Part shown: positions 30,003 to 38,142 of the stretch, in pieces
How the letters are laid out: every line of letters starts with the position of its first letter
How positions within the stretch are numbered: position 1 is the stretch's first letter
Source of the DNA: Shewanella profunda
GTDB taxonomy: Bacteria > Pseudomonadota > Gammaproteobacteria > Enterobacterales > Shewanellaceae
DNA length: 64,000 nucleotides
Reading direction: 5' to 3'
Assembly (NCBI RefSeq): GCF_023283765.1
Contig: NZ_JAKILG010000010.1
Location: 49,217-113,216, forward strand
Position numbers and translations under genes: made by a program
The notes under the pieces: model-generated
Told to the model about the DNA's origin: nothing
Database searches by the model: none
The model's input: only the letters and a program-made list of their open reading frames with translations

Positions 30003-30765
30003 TAATACCTCGAAACATGCAGTTAATTTTGGCTTAAGTTAGCGCACCATAACGAAATTTTGTGGGTTAAGGAAGGGGCTGTAGGCACTGATTACCACTT
30101 TTTTTAAAATTTATATCAGTTAAATATGCTTTAACAGTCAATTAATGAAATATGATCAAGTTATATGTTCTGATTATTGTTTCTATTTTAGATTATAAAT
30201 CCGCTAATTTCGTAGTGAACGACTAAAGAGCTAACCTTTGTCAACTTAACGCAGCTGAGTGGGTAGCCGGGTAAGATGGTTTTAGGTTTAGGCCGTGTTC
30301 GTTGCTCGGAGGCATTTTTGAACTGAGGTACTTATTTTTATAAGCAAAATCTTAATTACTGATTTTATAGCGGGTATTTTTGGTAACTAGCAATAATGTG
30401 CGTTTTGTATTCAATATAATAATTAGGCAAATTAACTGAATGTTTATTAAGCATTACCTTCCCTGGGTTTAATTTATTTTTTGACACTAAAATCCTTTTT
30501 ATTCATATGGTTGGTTAAATCCACAACTCAGATATGAAAATTATTTCACCCGAGAATAAATTTATTGTTGACTCAATATTCGATGGGCTTTATTTTCTGC
30601 GCGATGTTTTTGGCAAGGCACTTTAGATTGCACGCTTTTAGCGAGTTTATCTATAAGGTTAGTCATTATGAAGCAGCAGTTTTGGCGTTCTGTATCAAGG
30701 TGATTTCAGGCGCTGTTCTAAAACCTTTTGCCTTTTAGGCGACTTAAATTAGAGGACCTAAGTGC
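30003..30765. other. Long intergenic region between alaA and the NhaC-family gene
   Basis: About 760 bases separating two divergent genes. No open frame of note, no tRNA and no recognisable riboswitch core was seen; I looked for the lysine-riboswitch motifs known upstream of some NhaC-type transporters and did not find them. The right third is A/T-rich and probably holds the promoter of the transporter gene. AGAGGA precedes its ATG. Confidence 0.4.
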
Positions 30766-32148
30766 ATGTCTGAACCGACAGCGTTAAGTCTTATTCCACC
30801 CTTGGTGGTATTGGTGTTGGCCATTTGGTTACGCCGTCCCATTTTGTCCCTGATCATCGGTGCAGTAAGTGGTTTGCTGCTACTCGACCCTAGTCAAGTG
30901 TTGAATAATTTTGCCAGTGCATCCCTTAAGGTCATGGGGGATGAAACTATTGGTTGGTTGATTTTGGTGTGCGGTTGTTTTGGTGCCTTAATTGCACTCT
31001 TAGTGCGTACTGGTGGTGCTTTAGCCTTTGGTCACAATGCGTTGAAATTTGCCAAAGGTCCTAAGTCATCACTTTTTATGACGTTTATTCTCGGTATCGT
31101 TATTTTTATCGATGATTATCTCAATGCGCTAACCGTGGGTGAAACCATGAAGCGCGTGACCGATAAGTTTAAAGTATCTCGAGAAATGCTCGCTTATGTT
31201 GTGGACTCTACCGCGGCACCAGTTTGTGTTTTAGTGCCTTTATCAACCTGGGCAGTATTTTTTGGTGGGTTACTGGTCGATAACGGTGTTGCTGCCGAAG
31301 GTCAGGGTATTGCAGTCTATATGCAAGCCATTCCTTATATGCTTTACGCTTGGCTAGCTGTGGCTATGGTGCTACTGGTGGTATTAGGCGTTGTACCTGC
31401 TATTGGCCCGATGAAAACGGCACAGCTACGCGCAGCACAGGGCGAACCCGCCCAAGCGCAAGTGGATTTCGACCAAGTGCAAACTTCGGATGAATATGCG
31501 GTTAAAGCCATCGAAGAAGAATTTAAGCATGCCAACAATCATGGCAAGCTGCATAATTTTTTAGTGCCGATTGGGTTGTTAGTTGCCTTTACCGTGTACT
31601 TTGACATCGATGTGTGGAAAGGTCTGCTGGCCACTTTGGTATTTACACTGCCTTATTATGCCGTACAACGTTTGATGCCATTATCCGAGATGATGGATCA
31701 AATGATTGATGGTTTTAAGAGCATGCTGCCTGCCATAGGTACTGTTATTGCGGCGTTTGTATTTAAGGATGTCTGTGATCAATTATTACTACCACAGTAT
31801 GTGATTGAATCCTTAAGTCCATTTATGACGCCTAAGCTGTTGCCTGCGGTGGTTTTTCTCTCTATGGCGGTGCTTGCATTTGCAACGGGGTCAAGCTGGG
31901 GAATTTTTGCGGTGACCATTCCCATCGTAATGCCATTAGCACAATCGGTTGGGGCAGACATCCCATTAGTGATTGGTGCACTGTTGTCCGCATCTTCATT
32001 TGGTAGCCAAGCGTGTTTCTATTCTGACTCCACAGTACTTGCCGCACAGGGCTCTGGTTGTAACTTAGTAAGCCATGCAGTAACCCAGTTACCCTATGCG
32101 CTTATCGCTGCGGTACTCGCTTTTGTGGGCTTTATATTGATAGCCTAA
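30766..32148 (+). CDS. NhaC-family Na+/H+ antiporter-type transporter
   Basis: A 460-residue inner-membrane protein with about ten to twelve hydrophobic segments. FILGIVIFIDDYLNALTVGETM and VDSTAAPVCVLVPLSTWAVF are hallmarks of the NhaC family, where the paired acidic residues in IDDY take part in ion binding. A cytoplasmic loop (about 225-262) is charged. Family members exchange Na+ for protons or carry amino or organic acids; which applies here is not decidable. Single-gene unit with its own terminator. Confidence 0.88.
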   Translation: MSEPTALSLIPPLVVLVLAIWLRRPILSLIIGAVSGLLLLDPSQVLNNFASASLKVMGDETIGWLILVCGCFGALIALLVRTGGALAFGHNALKFAKGPKSSLFMTFILGIVIFIDDYLNALTVGETMKRVTDKFKVSREMLAYVVDSTAAPVCVLVPLSTWAVFFGGLLVDNGVAAEGQGIAVYMQAIPYMLYAWLAVAMVLLVVLGVVPAIGPMKTAQLRAAQGEPAQAQVDFDQVQTSDEYAVKAIEEEFKHANNHGKLHNFLVPIGLLVAFTVYFDIDVWKGLLATLVFTLPYYAVQRLMPLSEMMDQMIDGFKSMLPAIGTVIAAFVFKDVCDQLLLPQYVIESLSPFMTPKLLPAVVFLSMAVLAFATGSSWGIFAVTIPIVMPLAQSVGADIPLVIGALLSASSFGSQACFYSDSTVLAAQGSGCNLVSHAVTQLPYALIAAVLAFVGFILIA

Positions 32149-32181
32149 ACGACGGACAAGTTGGATTGTCGATATCAAAAT

Positions 32182-32205
32182 AAAAACCAGCTTCGGCTGG
32201 TTTTT
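32182..32205 (+). terminator. Terminator of the NhaC-family gene
   Basis: A perfect 10-bp stem, AAAAACCAGC (32182-32191), tetraloop TTCG and GCTGGTTTTT (32196-32205), with a T run. Confidence 0.93.
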
Positions 32206-32374
32206 TACATCTTGCAAATTCAGATGTATAGGCAGATGACGAACTAGAAATGTTGTATATTGCTACAAGCTTACTCAGGTTGTATCCCTAATCTCTGTGC
32301 AAGTGAGTGATGTGAGCGGTGATCTACAACAATGAGCAAATGCATTATTTATTAAGGGAATAATAGGATCGAGA

Positions 32375-33202
32375 ATGGATAAGAAAGCGAAAAAAATACT
32401 GTTTTCTACTTACTGGAAAAACGGCTGGATAGATTCAAAAGACAGAGTCATAAATCCTGAAGATTTTGAATATGCAAAGTCAAAGGGGCTTATGTTTGAG
32501 CCGTTTTCAATCTCCCACGACGAATGCATTTTATCGATTGTTAATTTTGTGGGAGACATTAGCAGAGAACAAATAGCAAAAGGTTTTTTAAGTAGCCTGA
32601 CGTCTCGTAGATTGGATCTGAGATCTTCATTGTCTTCGTACTCAATTGCTAAACATATACCCGCACATCAATATACGCCGGTTATCTCTGGAACTTCATA
32701 TAAAGAGGGGATAGCAACATCCCATTCTTACACTTGTAGTATTTGTAGGGATGTTCAATACGGGGTTGTGGGTGCAGAAACTTATGTTAACACTGATCTT
32801 AATGTTCTTAATTTTGAACGAATAAAATGGGGAGGTGTGCGTCATGGCAATATCCTTTATATACTCTTTGACTTAGAGCAATTCAACAATACGGATATTC
32901 CTGAGCCCACTTCTGATGATATTTTATGCTTTAAGGAAATCTTGAAAACAATTGAAAACTCAGAGCCAGAAGATTATCCAAGTACACTTGAAAAACGCTT
33001 AGCGACAGTTATTAAATCCAGCAAAACAGAAAGACAGATATTAATTGAAATTTTAGCCAGTATGGGGGTATTAAAGCCAAGTCATTATGATAGACCCAGA
33101 AGGGGCAAAAATGACTGGGTTTTTGCTGAGTATTGGCGAGGCGAGGATAAATACAGCCGTGAAGCCATAGGTGAATATTTTGGCAAGTATATACAGTTGT
33201 GA
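32375..33202 (+). CDS. Protein of unknown function, probable accessory gene
   Basis: A 275-residue soluble protein that I do not recognise. It begins MDKKAKKILFSTYWKNGWID, has no signal peptide or membrane segment, and has a CSIC pair in the middle (YTCSICRDV) that could bind metal only with other ligands. The C-terminal part is basic and aromatic (RRGKNDWVFAEYWRGEDKYSREAIGEYFGKYI). Codon use is visibly more A/T-rich than in the flanking core genes (many ATA and AAA codons), suggesting recent transfer. It stands alone between the transporter terminator and convergent efp. Roles such as immunity or defence are possible but unsupported. Confidence 0.6.
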   Translation: MDKKAKKILFSTYWKNGWIDSKDRVINPEDFEYAKSKGLMFEPFSISHDECILSIVNFVGDISREQIAKGFLSSLTSRRLDLRSSLSSYSIAKHIPAHQYTPVISGTSYKEGIATSHSYTCSICRDVQYGVVGAETYVNTDLNVLNFERIKWGGVRHGNILYILFDLEQFNNTDIPEPTSDDILCFKEILKTIENSEPEDYPSTLEKRLATVIKSSKTERQILIEILASMGVLKPSHYDRPRRGKNDWVFAEYWRGEDKYSREAIGEYFGKYIQL

Positions 33203-33323
33203 GCAAGGCAGTGACTATTATCCTTTGCTAGGAACTCATCAAATACGCATACTTTGGCTGCAATATTCAGCGTTCGAGTTTGATAGATTAAGCCGCTAAT
33301 AGGATAAAACCAGCGTATAAAAA

Positions 33324-33343
33324 AGCCAGTGCAAGCACTGGCT
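33324..33343 (-). terminator. Terminator of earP-efp
   Basis: AGCCAGTGC (33324-33332) and GCACTGGCT (33335-33343) form a perfect 9-bp stem. On the minus strand it is followed by a T run (TTTTTTATA). Confidence 0.85.
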
Positions 33344-33370
33344 GTTAACGTCTGGTAACGGGAAGGGCGA

Positions 33371-33931
33371 TTAAACGCGCTTCTTGAATTCACCAGTACG
33401 AGTGTCGATTTCAATTTTATCGCCTACTTTCACGAAGTCAGCAACACTGACAGTGCCGCCGCCAGTGATAGTCGCTGGCTTCATCACTTTACCTGAAGTA
33501 TCGCCACGAGCTGAAGGCTCAGTGTAGATCACTTCACGTACGATAGTGGTTGGCATTTCAACAGAGATAGCTTTGCCATCATAGAAAGTCACTTGGCAAG
33601 TTTCTTCCATACCGTCAACGATATAAGCCGCTGCATCACCTAAGTTTTCAGCTTCTACGTCGTATTGGTTGTATTCTGCATCCATAAATACAAACATAGG
33701 ATCAGCAAAGTAAGAATAAGTACAATCCAGACGATCTAAGACGATGTCTTCTAACTTATCTTCACCTTTGAAAGTGGTTTCAGTACCAGAGTTAAGCAGT
33801 AAGTTCTTTAACTTTAACTTAACGATAGCAGCGTTACGGCCAGAACGAGTTGTTTCAGTTTTCTGTACAACCCATGGGCTGCCATCTAACATGATCACGT
33901 TACCAGGACGGATTTCATGAGCAGTTTTCAT
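33371..33931 (-). CDS. efp: Translation elongation factor P
   Basis: A 186-residue three-domain EF-P, which relieves ribosomes stalled at polyproline stretches. [20 protein letters not shown] opens domain I. The residue at the tip of the loop is arginine (TTRSGRNAA, Arg32), not the lysine modified by EpmA, so this is the type rhamnosylated by EarP, as established for Shewanella oneidensis. earP lies 45 bp upstream on the same strand. The C-terminus ([15 protein letters not shown]) is normal. Confidence 0.97.
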   Translation of the reverse strand: MKTAHEIRPGNVIMLDGSPWVVQKTETTRSGRNAAIVKLKLKNLLLNSGTETTFKGEDKLEDIVLDRLDCTYSYFADPMFVFMDAEYNQYDVEAENLGDAAAYIVDGMEETCQVTFYDGKAISVEMPTTIVREVIYTEPSARGDTSGKVMKPATITGGGTVSVADFVKVGDKIEIDTRTGEFKKRV

Positions 33932-33976
33932 TACACTATTTCCTATATGTAGATTTTCTATTTTCAGCGCAGCATC

Positions 33977-35155
33977 TTAGCTTTTTTTAACGAATTGGAC
34001 TAGCCGAGTTGCTAGATCTGCAGCATTTATTGCGTCAATCGGCCATTGTTTAGCATGTTGCAACAAGGGCAAATCAACTGGATTAAGGTTTTGCCAGTGA
34101 GTTTTCACGGCAGATTGCAATCCTTGGTTGAATGCTAGATTCAATTTAGTCCAAGTTTGTGCAATTTCAGGGGGCAGATTATCGCAGTAAAGTTGGATAA
34201 AAGCTTCTAATTTTACGAGATGGTAGTCATCTTCTTGCGGATAAATATGCCAAATAAAGGGTTTTGCAGCCCATTGTGCCCTAAGGAAACTATCTTCACC
34301 ACGCACGATATTAACATCACAACTCCAGAGCAGACGATCAAACCCCTGCTGATCTGTCATCGGTAAAATATGCAGAGTTAAGTTGCCATGGTTAATCTGC
34401 TGTCCGGCAACGAGATTGTCGATGTCGCAGGGTAATAGATGTATTAAGCTATTTAAACTGCGGCCTTTGGGAATTAGGGCATGAATTTTTTGTTCTGATT
34501 GCTGCCATAACTCACAAAGCGCACTCAGCGCCTCGGTTTCATAGCTAAAGATGCTGACAACCGTATCCTGCGACTCAATGCCGGTAAGACCGAGTGTATT
34601 GAAAAGTTGCAATTTATTTGAGGGGTCGGCTTGCCAGGCATCACGCTCTGTAAACAAATTTTGCTCGCAGATAAGACCGCCCGTTTTTGCCGTAAAGCCA
34701 GGAAAGTAGAAAAACTTTTTCAACCTATCGGCTTGTAACGATGGCAAACCATGGCAACCTTCGACCCAATCTTCGGCACTTAAATATTCTAAATTCAACC
34801 AGATAGGTACAAGTTTAGGGTCTAATTGCTGTAGATGAAGCAACTGATTTTTAACTGTTGCGGGTAATTCACAGGCAAAGGCTTCTATGAGCACTTCTCC
34901 AGCCACAAACTCGATAACTAGAGGGGTTCTCCAATGAAGAATATTCACACCATTGAATGATTGAGATGCTAGCAGTGGATCGAGTGAAGGTAATATGTGC
35001 GAGAAGCTGTTGAGATCGTCGACCCATAAGTTAACGGGGATCTGATATTCATGCGCCAGTTGTTTGGCCAAACGCCAAGTTACGCCGATATCACCGTAGT
35101 TATCGACAACGGTACAAAATATATCCCAATGATTGGAGCAGGGCGTTTTGATCAT
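33977..35155 (-). CDS. earP: EF-P arginine rhamnosyltransferase EarP
   Basis: A 392-residue GT-B-type glycosyltransferase of the EarP family (formerly DUF2331) that transfers rhamnose from dTDP-rhamnose to Arg32 of EF-P. The N-terminal motif WDIFCTVVDNYGDIGVTWRLA contains the two aspartates (Asp18, Asp22) that correspond to the catalytic pair studied in Pseudomonas. VRGEDSFLRAQWAAKPFIWHIYPQ, the nucleotide-sugar binding region, is intact. It is immediately upstream of its substrate gene efp and probably co-transcribed with it. No dTDP-rhamnose synthesis genes lie in the window. Confidence 0.95.
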   Translation of the reverse strand: MIKTPCSNHWDIFCTVVDNYGDIGVTWRLAKQLAHEYQIPVNLWVDDLNSFSHILPSLDPLLASQSFNGVNILHWRTPLVIEFVAGEVLIEAFACELPATVKNQLLHLQQLDPKLVPIWLNLEYLSAEDWVEGCHGLPSLQADRLKKFFYFPGFTAKTGGLICEQNLFTERDAWQADPSNKLQLFNTLGLTGIESQDTVVSIFSYETEALSALCELWQQSEQKIHALIPKGRSLNSLIHLLPCDIDNLVAGQQINHGNLTLHILPMTDQQGFDRLLWSCDVNIVRGEDSFLRAQWAAKPFIWHIYPQEDDYHLVKLEAFIQLYCDNLPPEIAQTWTKLNLAFNQGLQSAVKTHWQNLNPVDLPLLQHAKQWPIDAINAADLATRLVQFVKKS

Positions 35156-35224
35156 GAGTTTGGTATTTCGTTATTCAGCAATGAAACTATCTAATTTTTA
35201 TGCATAAAAATATATACATAAAAA

Positions 35225-35246
35225 AAGCGGCGTTAAGGCCGCTTTA
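35225..35246 (-). terminator. Terminator of fldA
   Basis: AAAGCGGC (35225-35232) pairs with GCCGCTTT (35239-35246), followed on the minus strand by a run of T. Confidence 0.85.
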
Positions 35247-35264
35247 TTCAAATGGTTAGCAGAA

Positions 35265-35792
35265 TTAATCTTCTAACTCGGCTAGGCACATTTCTTCGTA
35301 AATTTGCTTAACCCAAGCATCGACACGTTCTTCGGTCAGTTCTGGCTGACGATCTTCATCAATACCTAAACCGATAAAGTGATCGTCATCAACTTGTCCT
35401 TTGGATGCTTCAAAGTTGTAACCTGCAGTAGGCCAATGACCTATGATAATACCACCGCGGGCTTGTACTATATCACCCACCATGCCCATGGCATCAAGGA
35501 AATACTCGGCGTAGTCTTCTTGGTCACCACAACCAAAAATTGCAACAAGTTTGTCGGTAAAATCAATTTGCTCAAGCTCAGGGAAGAAATCATCCCAGTC
35601 ACATTGTGCTTCGCCATAATACCAGGTCGGGATGCCGAACAGCAGCAGGTCATATTCTGCGATCTGTTCTTTGGTACTCTTGGCGATATCTTTCACCTCA
35701 ACCATTTTCTTACCCAGTTTTTTCTGGATCATCTTGGCTACAGCTTCGGTGTTACCTGTGTCGCTACCGAAAAAAAGACCTACAGTTGCCAT
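35265..35792 (-). CDS. fldA: Flavodoxin FldA
   Basis: A 175-residue long-chain flavodoxin, an FMN electron carrier that replaces ferredoxin in reductive enzymes. The FMN phosphate loop FFGSDTGNTEAVAK is at about 7-20. FGIPTWYYGEAQCDW and FGCGDQEDYAEYF provide the flavin-contacting loops, and NFEASKGQ lies in the long-chain insert region. It is followed by a terminator; ybfE lies 54 bp upstream on the same strand. Confidence 0.95.
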   Translation of the reverse strand: MATVGLFFGSDTGNTEAVAKMIQKKLGKKMVEVKDIAKSTKEQIAEYDLLLFGIPTWYYGEAQCDWDDFFPELEQIDFTDKLVAIFGCGDQEDYAEYFLDAMGMVGDIVQARGGIIIGHWPTAGYNFEASKGQVDDDHFIGLGIDEDRQPELTEERVDAWVKQIYEEMCLAELED

Positions 35793-35846
35793 TGTCTACC
35801 CTTTAATGTCTAGTTCACTTATTAGGTTAATCTTGCTGGTACTCGT

Positions 35847-36119
35847 TCAGCATTCAAGCTGTTGCTGAAGAATTAATTCGATTAACTGGCTACGGCTGAT
35901 GTTACTGGCCAATGCCTGCTCATTCAAGGCGTCATACAAATCTTGTGACACCTTTAACTCTATTCGCTTTAATCCATTGGCTTTATCGCGCTGGATCTGA
36001 TTGCGCTTGTTGACCTTAAGCTGCTGGCTACGGGACAGAGGATTGCTACGTGGTCGGCCCCGGCGCTTCTCATTGGCAAAAAGGTCAATGGTGGTTCTGT
36101 CTGTTGCTTCTTTTGCCAT
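35847..36119 (-). CDS. ybfE: LexA-regulated protein family YbfE, ribbon-helix-helix-like
   Basis: A 90-residue basic protein. MAKEATDRTTIDLFANEKRR starts it and RIELKVSQDLYDALNEQA followed by NISRSQLIELILQQ resembles a ribbon-helix-helix DNA-binding segment. It corresponds to E. coli YbfE, a small protein adjacent to fldA and known as LexA-regulated there. I saw no CTG-N10-CAG box upstream in this genome. The open frame extends further 5' (to 36215), but that would overlap the preceding gene, and the ATG at 36119 gives the family N-terminus. Confidence 0.8.
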   Translation of the reverse strand: MAKEATDRTTIDLFANEKRRGRPRSNPLSRSQQLKVNKRNQIQRDKANGLKRIELKVSQDLYDALNEQALASNISRSQLIELILQQQLEC

Positions 36120-36130
36120 GTTCTTGTTGT

Positions 36131-36352
36131 TTAACCGATCCCTGAGCCTTCCCAAGTAATCTGGATAATACCTTTTACAATAAACCCGGCACAGCCGAGA
36201 AATAACACTAACCAAACAATATATCGGCCAAATTTCGGCACATTGCCTTGTTTAAGCACATCGTGGATTGCCATGCCGATAAAGAAGAATATCGAGGCAA
36301 AAAACAAGTTCAGGCCGATGGTTTCTATTTGTTCCATATACTGAGATAACAT
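36131..36352 (-). CDS. Small membrane protein, DUF2788 family
   Basis: A 73-residue protein with two membrane segments (about 14-32 and 45-65). NLFFASIFFFIGMAIHDVLKQGNVPKFGRYIVW is the characteristic DUF2788 sequence. Function unknown. It ends 11 bp before ybfE and is oriented with ybfE and fldA, suggesting one transcript. Confidence 0.8.
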   Translation of the reverse strand: MLSQYMEQIETIGLNLFFASIFFFIGMAIHDVLKQGNVPKFGRYIVWLVLFLGCAGFIVKGIIQITWEGSGIG

Positions 36353-36453
36353 ACTTTCTTAGTCCTCTAGATACTTCTAAGGCCAAAAGAGGCGCGAATA
36401 TATCACATCAAGATGGCCGCTGCTACCTGCTTTAGGCCGAGTTTGACCGTGAT

Positions 36454-37230
36454 TTACATTGATTGTTTGTCAATAAATTCAGACACAATTCGATTAAAAA
36501 TCGCGGGTTTTTGGGCATGTAACCAATGACCACATCCTTCGAGAGTTTTCGCCTGTGCCGCGGGGAATTGACTCATGATCGCACTTCTGTGCTCGCCAGT
36601 CACATAGTTCGAGTCGCCGCCGCGAATAAAGAGGCTTGGGCCTTGATAAACCTGAACAGGTTCAGTGGCTTGATTATACCAACCAATAATATTGGGATAA
36701 CTCGCTTTTAAACCAGCCAAGTTCATCTTCCAGTAAAATCCTGTATCGGTACGCTGTAGGTTTTTCAACAAGAATTGCGCCGTCGCTTCGTCAATGCCAC
36801 CCTCGATTAAGTGATTTAAGGCAAAGCGTCGGTCGGTATGACCTTCTAAGGGTAAGCTTTCTAAGGCTGCGAATACAGCATCGTGTCTTGGCTCATAAGC
36901 AACGGGTGCGATATCGGCAGCCACCATGCTGATAATTCGTTCAGGAAAGGCTAATGCCGTTGCCATGGCGATTTTTCCGCCCATAGAGTGACCGATGATG
37001 TGCGCGTGAGCGATGTCAAGGTTATCGAGCAAATCTATCATGGCATGGGCAAGGCGAGGGTAATCCATATGATCCCAATGTTCACTTAAACCATGGTTAG
37101 GCACATCAACACGAATAACTTGGTGCTTGCTTTCTAGCACTTGGCCTAAGCCCTTGAGATTATCTAAATTACCAAACAGGCCGTGGATAGCGAGTACCGC
37201 ATGCCCTTGACCTGAGGAAACATAATTCAT
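36454..37230 (-). CDS. ybfF: Alpha/beta-hydrolase YbfF (esterase)
   Basis: A 258-residue alpha/beta-hydrolase. The nucleophile elbow is GHSMGGK and the oxyanion region is IHGLFGNLDN. The acid region is near FIRGGDSNYVTGEH, and the catalytic histidine is in GCGHWLHAQKP. E. coli YbfF is an esterase with acyl-CoA/thioester activity in vitro; the physiological substrate is unknown. It is divergent from seqA, as in other gammaproteobacteria. Confidence 0.92.
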   Translation of the reverse strand: MNYVSSGQGHAVLAIHGLFGNLDNLKGLGQVLESKHQVIRVDVPNHGLSEHWDHMDYPRLAHAMIDLLDNLDIAHAHIIGHSMGGKIAMATALAFPERIISMVAADIAPVAYEPRHDAVFAALESLPLEGHTDRRFALNHLIEGGIDEATAQFLLKNLQRTDTGFYWKMNLAGLKASYPNIIGWYNQATEPVQVYQGPSLFIRGGDSNYVTGEHRSAIMSQFPAAQAKTLEGCGHWLHAQKPAIFNRIVSEFIDKQSM

Positions 37231-37432
37231 GGATTTTCCTGTGGGAGGTTTGCTTTTGTGACGCGGATTGTGCTCCTAATGCGACGGGGTTGACAAGTCT
37301 TGCGGTTGAGAGAGGGCTAACTTGGCTGCTTTTTCAGCGATTATTATGCTTCTGATAACTTGATGTGCAATTTTACACAATTTTAGATTAATGATGCTTT
37401 ATCAGATTGATAGACATAGATACACTGAGTGC

Positions 37433-37458
37433 GATCCCAACGATCTCACTTTGGGATC
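37433..37458. promoter_or_regulatory. Clustered GATC sites in an inverted repeat upstream of seqA
   Basis: GATCCCAA (37433-37440) and TTGGGATC (37451-37458) are perfect inverted repeats around a third GATC (37442-37445). GATC starts are therefore at 37433, 37442 and 37455. SeqA binds pairs of hemimethylated GATC sites about one to three helical turns apart, so this is a candidate autoregulatory site, 55-80 bp before the seqA start codon. A simple hairpin is the alternative. Confidence 0.5.
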
Positions 37459-37512
37459 GTCTGTGGTACATTTTTTCGGTTAAGCCTATCGAATAACAAA
37501 GGATAAAAGGTT

Positions 37513-38073
37513 ATGAAATATATCGAAGTGGATGAAGAGCTCTATCGTCATATTGCCAGCAAAACAGAACGTATTGGTGAGAGCGCCTCTGACATTCTCC
37601 GTCGATTACTCGGCCTTTCCGTCGATAGGGTCGAACCAGCACTGCCACTTTCGATTAGTGAGCCAAGTTTAGATGCGGTTCAGCCTGAGACGCCATTTCA
37701 TGCCTCCGCTCCTACACAAGCTGCGGCACAATCCCTGAATGACTTCAATCAATTAGTTGATGAGCATAAATTATCGCTACAAAAGGGTGCTGTGGGGCGT
37801 TTCTTATTTTTACTGGAAAGCTTGTATCAGTTAACCCCTAAGCAATTCGCACAGATTTTGCACATTCAAGGCCGCGATCGCTTGTATTTTGCCCGCTCGC
37901 GTGAAGAGTTGCTCGAAGCCAGTGCCTCCGCAAATCCAAAGGAAATTGGCTCGAGTGGATTTTGGGTGACTACTAACAACAATACCGCTAAAAAACGCGC
38001 GATTTTGTCTGAAGTATTAGTGCAGTTTGGTTGTGATGCTGAAATTGCTGCCAGTATTGCAGAGCGAGTGTAG
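37513..38073 (+). CDS. seqA: Replication initiation negative regulator SeqA
   Basis: A 186-residue protein that sequesters newly replicated hemimethylated GATC DNA, delaying re-initiation at oriC and organising the nascent chromosome. MKYIEVDEELYRHIASKT then SASDILRRLL form the N-terminal oligomerisation domain. The C-terminal DNA-binding domain ends in TNNNTAKKRAILSEVLVQFG. A linker rich in proline and alanine (about 38-80) joins them. It lies 69 bp upstream of pgm, an arrangement also found in E. coli. Confidence 0.95.
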   Translation: MKYIEVDEELYRHIASKTERIGESASDILRRLLGLSVDRVEPALPLSISEPSLDAVQPETPFHASAPTQAAAQSLNDFNQLVDEHKLSLQKGAVGRFLFLLESLYQLTPKQFAQILHIQGRDRLYFARSREELLEASASANPKEIGSSGFWVTTNNNTAKKRAILSEVLVQFGCDAEIAASIAERV

Positions 38074-38142
38074 GTGTTCAAAACGTAGCAAATGCTGCGT
38101 TAACTTTATTTTTTAACTGTAATTTTAGTAGGAGATCTACAG

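Noticed and set aside
30003..30765. Possible lysine riboswitch or small RNA before the NhaC-family gene
   Set aside because: The conserved core motifs of the lysine riboswitch are absent and no stable long hairpin followed by T's was seen.
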